Source: Brachypterus glaber (lineage: Eukaryota; Arthropoda; Insecta; Coleoptera; Kateretidae). Taken from it: a DNA stretch of 64,000 nt. The stretch is from positions 20,043,589-20,107,588 of the forward strand of contig OY294048.1 of the NCBI GenBank assembly GCA_958510825.1. Reading direction: 5' to 3'. A program made the translations under genes and the position numbers. This document shows, in pieces, positions 10,878-21,850 of the stretch. Below the pieces are notes generated by a model. The model saw nothing but the letters and a program-made list of their open reading frames with translations, did no database searches and was not told where the DNA came from. Each line of letters opens with the position of its first letter. Within the stretch, counting starts at the first letter, position 1.

Positions 10878-12110
10878 TACTTAGAAAATTGACTGACATT
10901 AAATGTCATAAAATTAGTTTGCGACTTGTAGAAGTTTTTTTTTCTGTTTTTTTTTATCGTTCTTTATATAACTAAATTATATGTATAATTTTCTTTAAAA
11001 AACAATATATAATAAATTAAAATTCTAAAATTATATTCCTTTCAACGTTTCGAGTCTTATTATGTACTCTTCTTCAGGAAGATTAAAAAATTAAAAAATT
11101 ATAAAATAAAAATTATAGACATTTCTCTTTGAAGATTATATATATATATATATAATTTAGTAGAAGTCTTTAAAAAATGTTTCTCGTCCGGAAATAATAT
11201 AATTCAAAAAGCTTATCCTCGGCATAGTGGACAAATAGAAACATTGGTAGAAATCTACCAATAAAACTTGTATCTCAGCAACATGTCACAAAGTTAAAGG
11301 GAAACCTGTGAACAGTACTGTTTCGACCATGTCTGGTCACATGAGCACAGTGTATTCCCAATGGCATAGAAAGTCCATTATACTTCAACGATGTGCGTCA
11401 ATTTAGTAGGCTGACTAGTAAATTAACTAACCCTGCAACAAGACTATTGACTTAAAAGTGTCTTGTTGTTGGTGAGATACAATTTGGAATGCCTAGCGGT
11501 AACATTCTGGTGGAGTGAAAGCGCCCACATATATACCACTGGCTAACAATCAATGCTAGGGGAGGGTCTTACAAAACCGGGTTGTATGATAAAACCAGGC
11601 ACTGGTCCATTTATATAAACAGTTGCTGTCATCTGTCAGCTAACACCAAAATAATAATGTAAATAAGTCACTTATTTTGAGTGATGGTCTCCGCATTCAT
11701 AAATTGAATAAATTGCATGATGTCGATAATCTCAGATTTTAAGTGCATTTACTTTGACTTTTTAGGTACATTTCGACTCACGTTTTTTATTTAATGACCG
11801 ATTGATATTGTTTTTGAAACACTTTGCATGCAGCCTAATAAATTACCTCTAAACTGGTATACGATTTTGACTTACATATATCTTATAACCTTAAATTTTG
11901 ACATACGATTTAATCTTTTACAAAACCGGGTAGTCATGATGGCTGCAAAACAGGATACCCACATTACGTGACAAAGATTCCGATATTCGGAGGAAGAAGA
12001 TATTGACAATGCGTGCCTTTATTGCGATGAATATGGCCCTGTTATGCAAGAAGTAACCAACCCACAATATGTGAATTAGGGGTAAAATAGATTAATTTTC
12101 GATTAATTGT
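10878..12110. other. Non-coding stretch with a (TA)n run and a possible ribozyme core
   Basis: It contains an (AT)n tract near 11137-11155 and a hammerhead-like core at 11048-11077. Two ACAAAACCGGGT motifs (about 11570 and 11922) recur with two more beyond the LINE at 16112-16150. A short frame near 11985-12078 reads CLYCDEYGPVMQEV before a stop and might be an exon scrap. Nothing further is recognised. Confidence 0.4.
11048..11077 (-). ncRNA. Hammerhead-ribozyme-like core (CTGAAGA ... GAAA)
   Basis: On the minus strand CTGAAGA is followed by a GAGT / ACTC stem with an A-rich loop, then GAAAC. That order matches the conserved hammerhead core CUGANGA - stem II - GAAA seen in Penelope-like retroelement terminal repeats. 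Flanking stems I and III are not convincing here, so it is probably a decayed remnant. Confidence 0.35.
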
Positions 12111-12117
12111 TTCAAAA

Positions 12118-12365
12118 ATATAACAACTATTTAATAGTTGAATTATAATGCAGTATTATTATTGTAGAATGTATTGACATTTCTAGATTAGTATACGACA
12201 TCATCTCGTTTTTTTTTTTAATTTAAGGGTTGGTTGTTTTTTCAAAACTTTAACTTAACTATTCAATAGTTAAAATATAATGAAGTATTATTATTGTAGA
12301 ATTTCTACATCAGTATGCAACATTATCTCGTTTTTTTTTTATTTGTGGGCTGGTTTCTTTTTGCA
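12118..12365 (+). repeat. Two-copy tandem duplication, about 130-bp period
   Basis: Copies at 12118-12245 and 12252-12365 share AATAGTTGAATTATAATG-like, AGTATTATTATTGTAGAAT, CATYATCTCGTTTTTTTTT and GGGYTGGTT blocks. It abuts the LINE ORF1 remnant. A weaker third resemblance lies at 12739-12790. Confidence 0.7.
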
Positions 12366-12452
12366 TAACAATTATTATGTTAAACTCTGTCGAATAAATA
12401 TTATTCCTATCCTGCTTTTGTGTTCATATTTCTTGAATACTTTTTTTCCTTT

Positions 12453-12735
12453 TTTACTTAGTATTCCATCCAATGGAAAAAATCGTGATATTTTTATCAG
12501 ATTCAAGTCAAGGCAGGCCAGGGAAAATATAATGAAACAAAGAAGATCACTAAAAGGTACCAAAATTGCCATCAGTGAAGATTTGACCAAGGACAACTAT
12601 TTACTATTTAAGGAGGCTGTAAGCAAATTTGGCAAGAAAAATGTTTGGAGCATCAGTGGAAAGATTAAAGCTAGTGTAAACAATACCGTTTATATAATAA
12701 ACTCAGCAAATGACATAACAAACATCAATATTTAA
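12453..12735 (+). pseudogene. LINE ORF1 protein, C-terminal remnant
   Basis: The frame reads NRDIFIRFKSRQARENIMKQ, then LKGTKIAISEDLTKDNYLLF, and VWSISGKI before a TAA at 12733-12735. This pattern (R-x-I-x-V/I-R-F, E-D-L-T, W-x-x-x-G-K-I) is that of the C-terminal nucleic-acid-binding domain of ORF1 proteins in CR1/Jockey-type LINEs. The frame stays open back to 12280, but that upstream part is low-complexity hydrophobic and lies in the tandem duplication, so I do not regard it as ORF1. ORF1 products normally coat the element RNA; this one lacks its N-terminal half. Confidence 0.7.
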
Positions 12736-12946
12736 TTTAAAACATCATATCTCGCTTTCAAGTGATTATTTTTTTATTTTTTCTATCTCACTTTTTTTTC
12801 CTTTTTCTATACTTAACTATTAACTTATTATTTTTTTTTTCTTTTCTCTAAGAAACCACGAAATATCAATAAATTAAAATAAACTCGGGGTAACTTCTGA
12901 GTACTTCTTTTACTCTAAGTGTAATATAGTTTAATATAAGCTTTTT

Positions 12947-15884
12947 ATGTTAACTAGTTTAACTAATGCATTAGATGAAGGTGAAGTTAACGCAATTGTC
13001 TATGAGGATGTCCTTGAATGTATGAAAGGTAAGAGTACTAATCTTAATATACTTCATTTTAATATTAGAAGTCTAAACAAAAATTTTAATGAATTATTAG
13101 CCTATTTAAGTCCTGTTATTGATAACCTAGATATATTAGTCTTGTCAGAGACTTGGAATGCTGATGTTACTGGGAATTTTCATATAGACCATTTTGAAAT
13201 GTTTTCTAACAGTTCCAAAATTAATCAAAATGATGGTCTTGTTTTGTACATCAGAAACACCATATCGGCTAATGTCGAGATTCTCTCGATTACGAACACT
13301 AAACTATTAAGGATAAATTTTGAAAATAATAAAACATCTGTTGGTATCCTAGCTTCTTATAAACCCCCCTCCATCGATGTTAATACATATATTAAGGACT
13401 TAAAAAATATTTTAACTGGCATTAAAAAGCAAACACTAGAGATTTTGGTAGGGGATATAAATATAGATCTATTCGAAGCTAATAATAATGAGGTTATAGA
13501 ATACGTGAATATCTTAACTGAATATGGATACGAACTGTGTTTAAATAAGCCTACTCGAGTCTCTAGCACCAAAAAGTCTCTTATTGACCACTTCAACTTA
13601 CGTAATCCAAGAAATTTAACCTTTTACTCGGGTGTGATTGAGAGCTGTATTACTGATCACTACGCTATTTTTTTATCTATTGAATGCAAAACACAAAACA
13701 TAAATTCGAATTCTATTAGATCTATAACTAAAACTGACTATAAGAAACTTAATAATTTATTGGAAAACGAAGAGTGGTCTGAAATTCTGCTGTGCAAAGA
13801 TAGTCAGTCCGCATACAATAACTTTATAAATAAATTTAAAAATTACGTAGAAAATTGCACTAGTGTAAAGCTTATTAAAAAAATCAACAAAAAAATCAAA
13901 CCATGGATTACCGATGAAATTGTAGATGCGATTAGATTTAGGGACAAGCTAAAAAAAAGGGCAATAAAAAGCGGCTCTGATCAACTTAACGGGGAGTATC
14001 GTTTAGTAAGAAACTCGTTAAATACTCTCATTAAAAATACAAAAAACATATATTACAAAAATAAACTGAATGACGCTGGAAGTAATACAAAAAAAATTTG
14101 GGAAGTCGTGAATGAAAGTACAAACACAAAAAAAAATAAAAAGCAGCTGGACAACATAAACATTATAAAAAACGACAAACAAGTAAACGATAACTATGAC
14201 AAGGCCAATGTCTTTAATGATTTCTTTACAAATATAGGCAATAGGATGGCAAGCAAAATTAAAAATTTTCCTTTAACTGAAAACGAAATCTGCAAAACCA
14301 AAAACGTACAAGCATCTATTTTCTTAGAACCTGTAAGAGAAAATGAACTAATTTTAATAATTAACAAACTAAAAAATCACTGTTCTCCAGGGCCGGATAA
14401 CATTTCAAACATTCTTATAAAAAACGTCCACATGCATATAACACGCCCTTTGTCGCATATTATAAATCTGACCCTACATTCAGGAATTATTCCACAGCAG
14501 TGGAAAGACTCGGTAGTAGTTCCTATTTTTAAAGCTGGGGATCCCTCTGACCCCAATAACTACAGACCTATTTCATTAATTAATAGCTTTTCAAAGATAT
14601 TTGAAACGTGTGTCAAAAACAGGCTTATAAATTTTTTCGATAAATTTAAGGTAATAAATAACAAGCAATTTGGTTTTAAAAAAAACACCAGCACGGCTGA
14701 CGCTATTTTAGATCTATTTTCAGGTATTTTAAAAAATATGAATGTTAACAAAAAATGTATTGCTGTGTTCCTTGATTTGGCAAAAGCCTTTGACACCGTT
14801 ACACATGAGGAGCTTTTGCGCAGATTGTATGAGGTTGGGGTCAGAGGCCCAGCCTACGCACTATTAAAAAACTACCTTTCGAATAGGTTTCAAAGGGTAA
14901 GAGTTGGTGACAAGTTGAGTGGGTCATTACAGATTGCTATGGGCGTGCCACAGGGGACGGTACTAGGTCCTATTCTCTTTCTTGTTTTTATAAATAATAT
15001 TATCAAATGTTAATTTCGATGGAGACCTGGTATCTTTTGCTGATGACACGGCCATGGTGTTCTGTGATGACACATGGGAGGATGCAAGAGCAAAAGCTGA
15101 AATAGGACTTAAATCTATTAGTAACTGGTTACGTTTTAGCAAGTTATCCCTAAATACCGAAAAAAGTAAATATATAGCATTTTCTAGCAAAATTTGTGCC
15201 CAGCCTAATTTTAAATTTCTAACTTTACATGATTATGAATGCACTACTCCGTCTTGCTCTTGTCCTCAGGTAACTAGAACTGATAAAATTAAATATCTAG
15301 GCCTTATTGTAGACCAGCATCTACGATGGGATGACCATACTATGTATCTAAATAGAAAAATTAGACAAATTACCCACAAATTTTATATCTTACGCGACAT
15401 TTTGAATAGAAAACTTATTCTGAGTATTTACAAAGCCCTGGTAGAACCATTAATTAGTTATTGTATTGCAATATGGGGGGGTCTATATGAAAATTCTCTT
15501 CATCCATTACAAGTCACTCAAAACACGACCCTTAAAATTATATTATATAAAAATAGATTGTTTAACACCAATGATCTATACGCACAGGCACAAGTTTTCA
15601 GTATTAAAAATTTTTACACCTATCACTGTTTTTTTTTTTCTTTTAAAAACAGAGAAAGGAATCCTCCTACATTTTCAGTTAATACAAGATTTGCTAATCA
15701 AAACAACATACCGGTCCCGCTTTGCAGAAAGGCACTTACTCAAAGATTTATTTTATATAACTCTGCCATACTATTTAACATACTTCCTCAAGACATAAAA
15801 CTTATCAAAAACCTTAACAAATTTAAAACTGAAATTAAAAAGCATATTCTTACTAAAAGTATCTGTTTAAGTAGTAATAATTAA
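12947..15884 (+). pseudogene. LINE ORF2: APE endonuclease plus reverse transcriptase, one frameshift
   Basis: Part one (12947-15013, 688 codons) begins with the endonuclease: N39 in LHFNIRS, E68 in LSETW, D170 and N172 in VGDINID, D214-H215 in LIDH and D237-H238 in ITDH. The reverse transcriptase follows with SPGPDNI, VVPIFKAGDPSDPNNYRPIS, QFGFKKNTST, motif A at D610 in VFLDLAKAFD and motif B at 666-675 (GVPQGTVLGP). Between about 14994 and 15008 a one-base shift moves the protein to the next frame, which supplies the catalytic SFADDT (15033-15050) and the thumb and C-terminal region to a TAA at 15884. Apart from that single shift the sequence is open, so the copy looks young. It would nick target DNA and copy its RNA, but the split active site should inactivate it. 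Confidence 0.9.
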
Positions 15885-16108
15885 ACAAACCTCATCTAAT
15901 GCATTAAATCATTTAAAAATTCAAAACTTTTATACTTTTTAAGAAATTCATTACTGTTTTCTAAACTATACTATTAATACTTTTTTTTTTTTTCCACTTT
16001 CAAACTTGCAATACAAGCATTTATGCTTAGGCAAGTAAAATATTATCAATATTGTATCATTATTATTTCTAAATAAAGATTATTATTATTATTATTATTA
16101 TTTATATT
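15885..16108 (+). other. LINE 3' UTR, hairpin and (TTA)n tail
   Basis: A small stem (ACTTGC ... GCAAGT) with a CAAGCATTTATGCTT inner palindrome lies near 16006-16038. An AATAAA at about 16072 and (TTA)n to about 16108 follow. Confidence 0.65.
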
Positions 16109-17960
16109 AATACCCGGTTTTACCATACCAGTTTGACAAAACCGGGTACTTGGATGTTTAATAGAAAAAAAAATGTTTTGACTAACTATGAAAATATTTT
16201 TAATAACTTATAATGGTAGGACACATTAAAGTCATTTAGTGATATGTTAAAACTAAATGATTGTTTGCTTCGGTAAAACTGCACTCAAAACAGACATTTT
16301 TTTTTTAACTAACACCAGGTTCTGTACGACTCTCTTCTCTAAATAAAGAAAATCATACATTTAAAAGAAAATATTCCACATATACTAATGCTATATAGTG
16401 TATAGTGTATACATTTTAATATATTTTTTTTTGTTTCAGGTACTACATATTTACAAAGTGGAACAGAAAAAGGTTAAGAAGAAATGTGTATGTATTTATT
16501 ATAATCATCGAGGATTTGCGCATTGGGGGTAGGGGGGCGGATTCTGCCTCTAGAAGTGGCGAAGTCGCGAAAAAGTATTTGTACTTAAAATGCTATTCAA
16601 AAATACTTACTTTTATAAAATTTCAGCTCTTAAAATTTCCCGAACAATACTTTTTTAATAGCTAATATAATTCTTACATGAAGAATTGCATGATATGGCA
16701 AAATCGCAAATAAGATAGTAAGAAAGAATTATCCTCATTGGTTAATTTAAAAATCGCGCCATAGAAATTAAAGGCTATTGGAAATATAATAATAATAATA
16801 ATAATATTAATAAATAATAAATTATATTAAAAATTAAAAAAGGATTATGAATTATAGTGATAAGAATATTAAATAACTTGTATAATTTTGGTAACTTTTA
16901 ATCAGGCTAAACATTATTAACAGACACACATCTAGTTTTGCAGTAATTAAGTAAACATTTCTTTATAAAAATACACATAACGAAAAAAAATTTATATGTT
17001 AGGTATGTATTTGAATTTAAGACCGCCAACTTAAATGAAAAATCAAAATCTAGAGTGACATAACTTTAAATAAAAGATACAGGTTTTCATAATAGTTTTG
17101 TTTATAACTAAGTATACATTGTATATGGAGAATGTTTATTTATAAATGTTGTGTAATAATACAGGTAAAATTTAGTTCTTAGAAAAGTGTATAGTTTATT
17201 AGGTTGGTATCTTTAAGATCAAGGTTATGATTATTTGCGTGGATGTGCAACATATAATATATTATAATAGTTCTTATCTATGTCTGAGAATAGTTCAGAT
17301 CCAAATTTTTCCGAAGCAAGTTATGCAGATTCATAAAACTTTTTTCGTTACTTATAGTTTACTAATTAAAGTGATTATTTTTTAACGTTTTTATCAACCA
17401 ATCATTTAACAATATTTCTGGCCACGTGTTTATTTCTGTCCAATCATAGCTATATTGGGAATTTTCTACTGTAGAAAATTCTAGTGAGAATCGCTGTAGT
17501 ATTTTGTTTTTCAGTATTTATCTTTTGCAACAAGATTTCATACCTAAAACTAATTAATAATTAAATATGAATATATTACTATTTATAATTATTGTTATTA
17601 ATTTATTATTTACCAAAAAATACCTCAAAATATTCTTTTTATAAAATGTAATTTTTGTAATGTTTTTATAGGTTGACTTTTATGAACACGCTTGCAAGCC
17701 TAGCGCAGTACCGCGCTAGTCAGTACTGCAGTAAGTGACTAAACTATTGACAGAACTATAATTTGCAATTTAAAAATGGACAAAAATGTTTTAGTTTAGC
17801 AGTTGATAATGTAATTAAATTAACTAAATCAAAGAATATGCCCGTAAAAATATTAAGATAAGTAATAAAACAATTTATATCAATTTGCGATGAAAAAAAA
17901 AATATAAAAGTTGGTTTGACATATCGTTAAAAAATAATCTTCCGAATTACACATGATTCT
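16109..17960. other. AT-rich non-coding stretch
   Basis: An ACCGGGTA / TACCCGGT inverted pair is at 16112-16150. A (TAA)n run is near 16790-16805. A polypyrimidine-AG followed by a short frame (TTYLQSGTEKG then stop) near 16439 could be a splice acceptor but is too short to support. A TAGCGC / GCGCTA palindrome is near 17701. No gene recognised. Confidence 0.4.
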
Positions 17961-17971
17961 TCGATTTATTT

Positions 17972-18032
17972 AAATTTGCTGTCAAAGAAAATAATTACTC
18001 CCCGGTCGTAATTATTTCCAGACAGCAAATTT
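17972..18032. repeat. Hairpin, 26-bp arms
   Basis: The arms AAATTTGCTGTC...AATAATTAC and GTAATTATTTCCAGACAGCA enclose a 9-base loop. Just outside, the block TAGGGGAAAATCTTATGGGT occurs at about 18102 and nearly repeats at about 18174. Confidence 0.65.
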
Positions 18033-18419
18033 TCATAAAAACAGCGAATTTTTCCAGCATAATTCTCAGTCTCTTGTGTAATTATATATGAAAATTTTTG
18101 GTAGGGGAAAATCTTATGGGTTTGCGTTACCGACATACATACCGACATGTTAGGCGCGTTGAGCGAGTTTTTGTAAGGGAAAATCTTATGGGTTCGCAGT
18201 ATATCTGTAGCTATGAGTATGCGCTTGGCCAGCAGTGAAAATATTTAACTTTTTTTAAAATTTAATTTTACGAAATTATTGTTTATTGGTTTCAATTGTC
18301 AAAAATAAAAACGTGCTTTGTCATTTTTTGCAAAATGATTATTTATAAACTTATATCATTTAATTTCACCATTAGGGAGCGTTCAACATTTTACAAAAAG
18401 TAAAAATAAATGAAAGGAA

Positions 18420-18556
18420 ATTTTGCTTTATGGTTTAAACCGGTTTTTAACCGGTTATTGCTTCCGTGGTTTAACCCGAAACTGGTCTGATGTAATTTCC
18501 GAAACCTGTTAACCGAAAACCGGTTATTGGCTATGGTTTTCCATCTCTAATTGTTT
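18420..18556. repeat. AACCGGTT cluster, possible hAT terminus
   Basis: Perfect AACCGGTT occurs at 18438-18445, 18449-18456 and 18518-18525, with near matches between. The right side, read inverted, is TAGAGATGGAAAACC, similar to hAT tips that begin with A/CAGGGATGGGAAA and have subterminal AACCGG repeats. No partner end was found. The same octamer is also the optimal Grainyhead site, but the context favours a transposon end. Confidence 0.45.
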
Positions 18557-18749
18557 TTGTTTAGAAGATTTAGTTAACTGTTAACCACGCCGTGTGCAAT
18601 AAAATTTGCAAGGAATCCGTCTCTTTAAGCCTAGATCATTGTTAAAAAAGGGGTTCCAATAAACATTTTTTAAGTTTATAATTTTTTAAGTGTTACGTAA
18701 CATTTTTACTGACACCCACCCCCCCCCTCTGTAATGCGGCGTAACGATT

Positions 18750-18820
18750 TAGAGAAAAAATATCAGGCCGTGTACATTTATTGCAATTTACATTTATTAT
18801 TTGACTGGACTACTGGGCAA
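18750..18820 (+). repeat. Fragment of the palindromic family at 30784-31733
   Basis: GTGTACATTTATTGCAATTT followed by TTATTTGACTGGACTA also forms the right end of the large palindrome near 31682-31735. Confidence 0.6.
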
Positions 18821-19129
18821 AAATGGTATAACATAACATTTATTAAAAAAGAAAAACGTTTTCTTTTTGTTTTTAATATTTTTAGCTATCCTATGTTTCT
18901 TTTGTTTTGTAAAACTATATCCGAAACTCTGATGTTTGCAAGACTCGTATGATATAGCGTTTTACTTTTTGATTTATGTTAGTTTGCTTTGTATTTTTTA
19001 TTACCTACTATATGATTTATTCTTATAAATTTTCCAATATTTTAATAGTTTTGATTTATCAAAAAATATTTCTTATCCGAGAGAAGAATATCGTTTTAAT
19101 AACTATAGTTTTTATTAAAAAAAAAATGC

Positions 19130-19425
19130 AAAAATGATTAAAATAAAAGAAAAACTGATTTCTAGGTTTTATTTATTATTACCATCGCCCGAGGATGAGA
19201 AAGCTCTTTGTTTGTTCATGAGCGTAGCATCAGCACTGATTAGAAGCGACCGCTAGTCGCCTGCAACGACGCAACGCCAGTGTATCTTTGATAAAAGTTT
19301 AAAAAGAGGACAAAATATGACTCAAAGCTTCTATCTATGTCAAAACATATTATGTTATTGCAAATTTGGCAATAGTGCATTACTTAACACACAGAATTAT
19401 AAGCGAGAGGGGAACAGTCCACGAG
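19130..19425 (+). repeat. Dispersed repeat, copy 1
   Basis: It shares with 24190-24375 the blocks TGATTTCTAGGTTTTATTTA and ATTGCAAATTTGGCAA, then CATYACTYAACACAC and a GCGAGAGGGG / GCGATGAGGG end. Its right part (19430-19480, CACGTGTTGCAGACTATACT) also recurs at about 37935. The 60-codon frame inside is not conserved between copies. Confidence 0.6.
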
Positions 19426-19528
19426 TAAGGCATAGCCATTCTACACGTGTTGCAGACTATACTTTTTCTGTGAATGAAGTATTATACAGTCATATTTTTA
19501 TATAAATTATATAGTTACCAAAAGTTTT

Positions 19529-19662
19529 AAGGCTGATTCAGGCTTAATTATCCATTCTATCCTTTTAATTGGTCAAAAAGAAAGATTACTTCTCACCTGA
19601 CCAATAAAAAGGACAGAATAGCTTAGTTTAGTTGGTGATAATTATGTCTGAATCGACCGTTA
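19529..19662. repeat. Inverted repeat
   Basis: GGCTGATTCAG...TTAATTATC and TTTTAATTGGTCA on the left mirror TGACCAATAAAAAGGACAG and GATAATTATGTCTGAATCGA on the right. A short insertion lies in the right arm. Confidence 0.6.
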
Positions 19663-19735
19663 ATTAAAAACAATAATTTACATCCAATAATTTAATTTTC
19701 ATCTAATAATTTAATATTTCGTAGTAAATTGTGTA

Positions 19736-19892
19736 TTCTGCCCTGCTAAGAGAAGTTGTCCTATCTGAAAATTAGATGTTTTGAGATAGGGCCAGTTTTA
19801 ATGTTTTTGTTTGAAATTTTTGAAAACATGTTTAAATAAATATAGCGTTGGGTTCTGCTTTATTTTAAATCAAAAATACGTGATATCCTTTG

Positions 19893-19955
<63 letters not shown>

Positions 19956-20294
19956 TTGACAGAAAAATAAATTGTCATACTAAATGCATTTGTTCTATTT
20001 CAGAAAGTTATGACAAAAAGATCTAAAAAGTCCAATCAAACTACTGAGATCTGTAAAGTTAGCCCTAGTCCTGACTTATTGGCCTAGTAAACACTAGCTA
20101 GGACAATTTTATTTAGAAAACATGAAAATTTTCCGCATAGGACAAATATCTTAGGCTAATTTTCAGGATTTGGGTTTTAGATAGTACACTTCTTTTTAGT
20201 AGGCACATGGGGCTAGTGTAAAGCAATACAACGGTGTACTTATTTCAAAAAGTGAACTTTTGCAGATATGGCAACTTGTCTTAGCCGGGCAGTA
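19736..20294. mobile_element. TIR-bounded MITE carrying a long (TA)n tract
   Basis: CTGCCCTGCTAAGAGAAGTT at the left and the inverse of AACTTGTCTTAGCCGGGCAG at the right form TIRs of about 36 bp. The interior holds A16-(TA)24-T12 at 19893-19957. No coding capacity. Confidence 0.65.
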
Positions 20295-20945
20295 TTATTT
20301 CATTGATTTAGCTAAAAACTAAACCCTTACGGTATGTGTCATATACCGTCATCCGCTTACGCAATGTTCTATATACCCTAGGATTTTTTTGTGCGATTTG
20401 ACTAAAATTTTAAGACAGTCGTAGAAAAAGGTACTTTCTTTCTTATTGAGAAAATATAAGAGGCTCACAGTTGCCTTAATTCACTGTCAGTTTTAACCAA
20501 TCACGTATTCGAATTCATGAAAAAGTACGGATTACTAAGTGAGATTTGTCAAGAAGTAAAGCAGAATATGCCTTTAAATTATTAAATGCTGATAAAAGAG
20601 TTTTAAATAAGATATTTACTACAAAAAAAAAATACAACATAACCATAAAACTAAAACTCCCTCTTGTGACTTACGTCCAACATTCTTTTTTTAAATAATA
20701 CTCTCAATAATACTCTTATATTTTTAGACTTTTATGAGAAGTATAGTGATTGGCCACGTATATTTCAATTATTTAAAATAATAACGTGTCTATGTGTTTT
20801 ATTTAAAATTTGAATATAGTTTGAATATCCTTATTCCAGTTTACGCGCGCAAATTTACTTTATTAGAGGGAGCTACTGTATAATAATGACGAAATTGTTA
20901 AGTAATAGGTGCAAGCTTTATGCGTGAATCTGCCTATACACCAAT
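20295..20945. other. Non-coding stretch
   Basis: No gene, repeat pair or motif I could support. Confidence 0.35.
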
Positions 20946-21345
20946 TTTGTAGAAAATATTGAAAATATTTACCTCCTCGCCTCCTCGGGGGTGGAGTTAG
21001 AAAAATTTTATTATCAGATTCAATTTCAGTAACCTCAAAAACCCCTATATAGCAATTTTTAAATTTTAAGAAAATATATATTTGCCCCCTTGCTGCAACC
21101 CAATGTTCACCATAAACAATCCCGATCTAGAACTTTTGGTAACACACCTGTATGCCAAATTTCAAGTCTCTAGCTTAAAGCGTTCTTAAGTTATCATCAC
21201 ACAAAAATTGGACAGACCGATCGACCGAACGACTGACAATTTTTTTTTGCTCGAAATTGACTTATATAGACATAAAACGCTAAAATACGCAAAAAAAATT
21301 GAATACAAGGCTTTCCGAAATTTTAAAAATTTTCAAAATGGGAAA
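20946..21345 (+). repeat. Dispersed repeat ending in a GACAGACC-type block
   Basis: The blocks CTCGGGGGTGGAGTTAGAAA, CAACCTCAAAAACCCC-like, CCTGTATGCCAAATTT and CAGACCGATCGACCG also occur at 41700-41880, 42950-43115 and (last block only) 35170-35215. An unnamed high-copy insect repeat is the simplest reading. Confidence 0.55.
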
Positions 21346-21639
21346 GCCATACAGGGTGTCCGGAAATGATGAGCAAAAAACTCGGGGGGTGATTCTACAT
21401 CAGAAAATATGACAAAAGTGTCTTTAAAAATATTTTTAAAAATGCTCTCTTGCTTGATGAAACAGACTAGTTAGTAGTTAGACTGAACATTTTTTCGCAA
21501 GCCAGTTATGTTACTATCGATAGTAACGTGGCGTAAATCGTGCGCTCTTTCCCACTCTATGATTATGAACGGTAAAGTGGGAAGGACATATGGTTACGTG
21601 ACTTGCTTCGGTGAAAAAGTTCACTATAATGATTATTTT

Positions 21640-21850
21640 CGACCCGATGCCATGACAGCAGTCTAAAAGTGACATTCAGCTAGTTTTACATATCTACTGT
21701 TAGAAAACAAGTGAACGCCAAGCATAAAACGTCAAATTAATAAAATTAATTTTAATAAATTTTTTGCCTTTTTTGATGCTTAGGTGTTAGGTCGTAGGAA
21801 AAATATTATACGTATCTCGAAGCCAACCTATTTCGGTGCACTCTCGTTCA
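21640..21850 (+). repeat. Dispersed repeat, inverse copy at 49500-49720
   Basis: GAAAACAAGTGAACG, AAAATTAATTTTAA, AGGTGT.AGGT and ACCTATTT blocks occur in the same order in the inverse of 49500-49720, along about 200 bp. Confidence 0.65.

Larger units (their letters stand above)
12440..16108 (+). mobile_element. Non-LTR retrotransposon (Jockey/CR1-like), 5' truncated, frameshifted
   Basis: The order is an ORF1 C-terminal remnant, a 210-bp spacer, ORF2 (endonuclease then reverse transcriptase), a 3' UTR with a CTTGC / GCAAG hairpin near 16006-16038, and a (TTA)n tail ending near 16108. No RNase H domain is seen. Lack of the ORF1 N-terminal half indicates 5' truncation, so the 5' border is approximate. 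Clade assignment is by general motif resemblance only. Confidence 0.85.

Noticed and set aside
12375..15190. Several minus-strand frames of 73-79 codons
   Set aside because: They are antisense shadows of the LINE ORFs.
16427..16480. Splice acceptor and short exon (TTYLQSGTEKG)
   Set aside because: Only about 12 codons before a stop, no partner exon, and poly-T plus CAG is frequent by chance in this AT-rich sequence.
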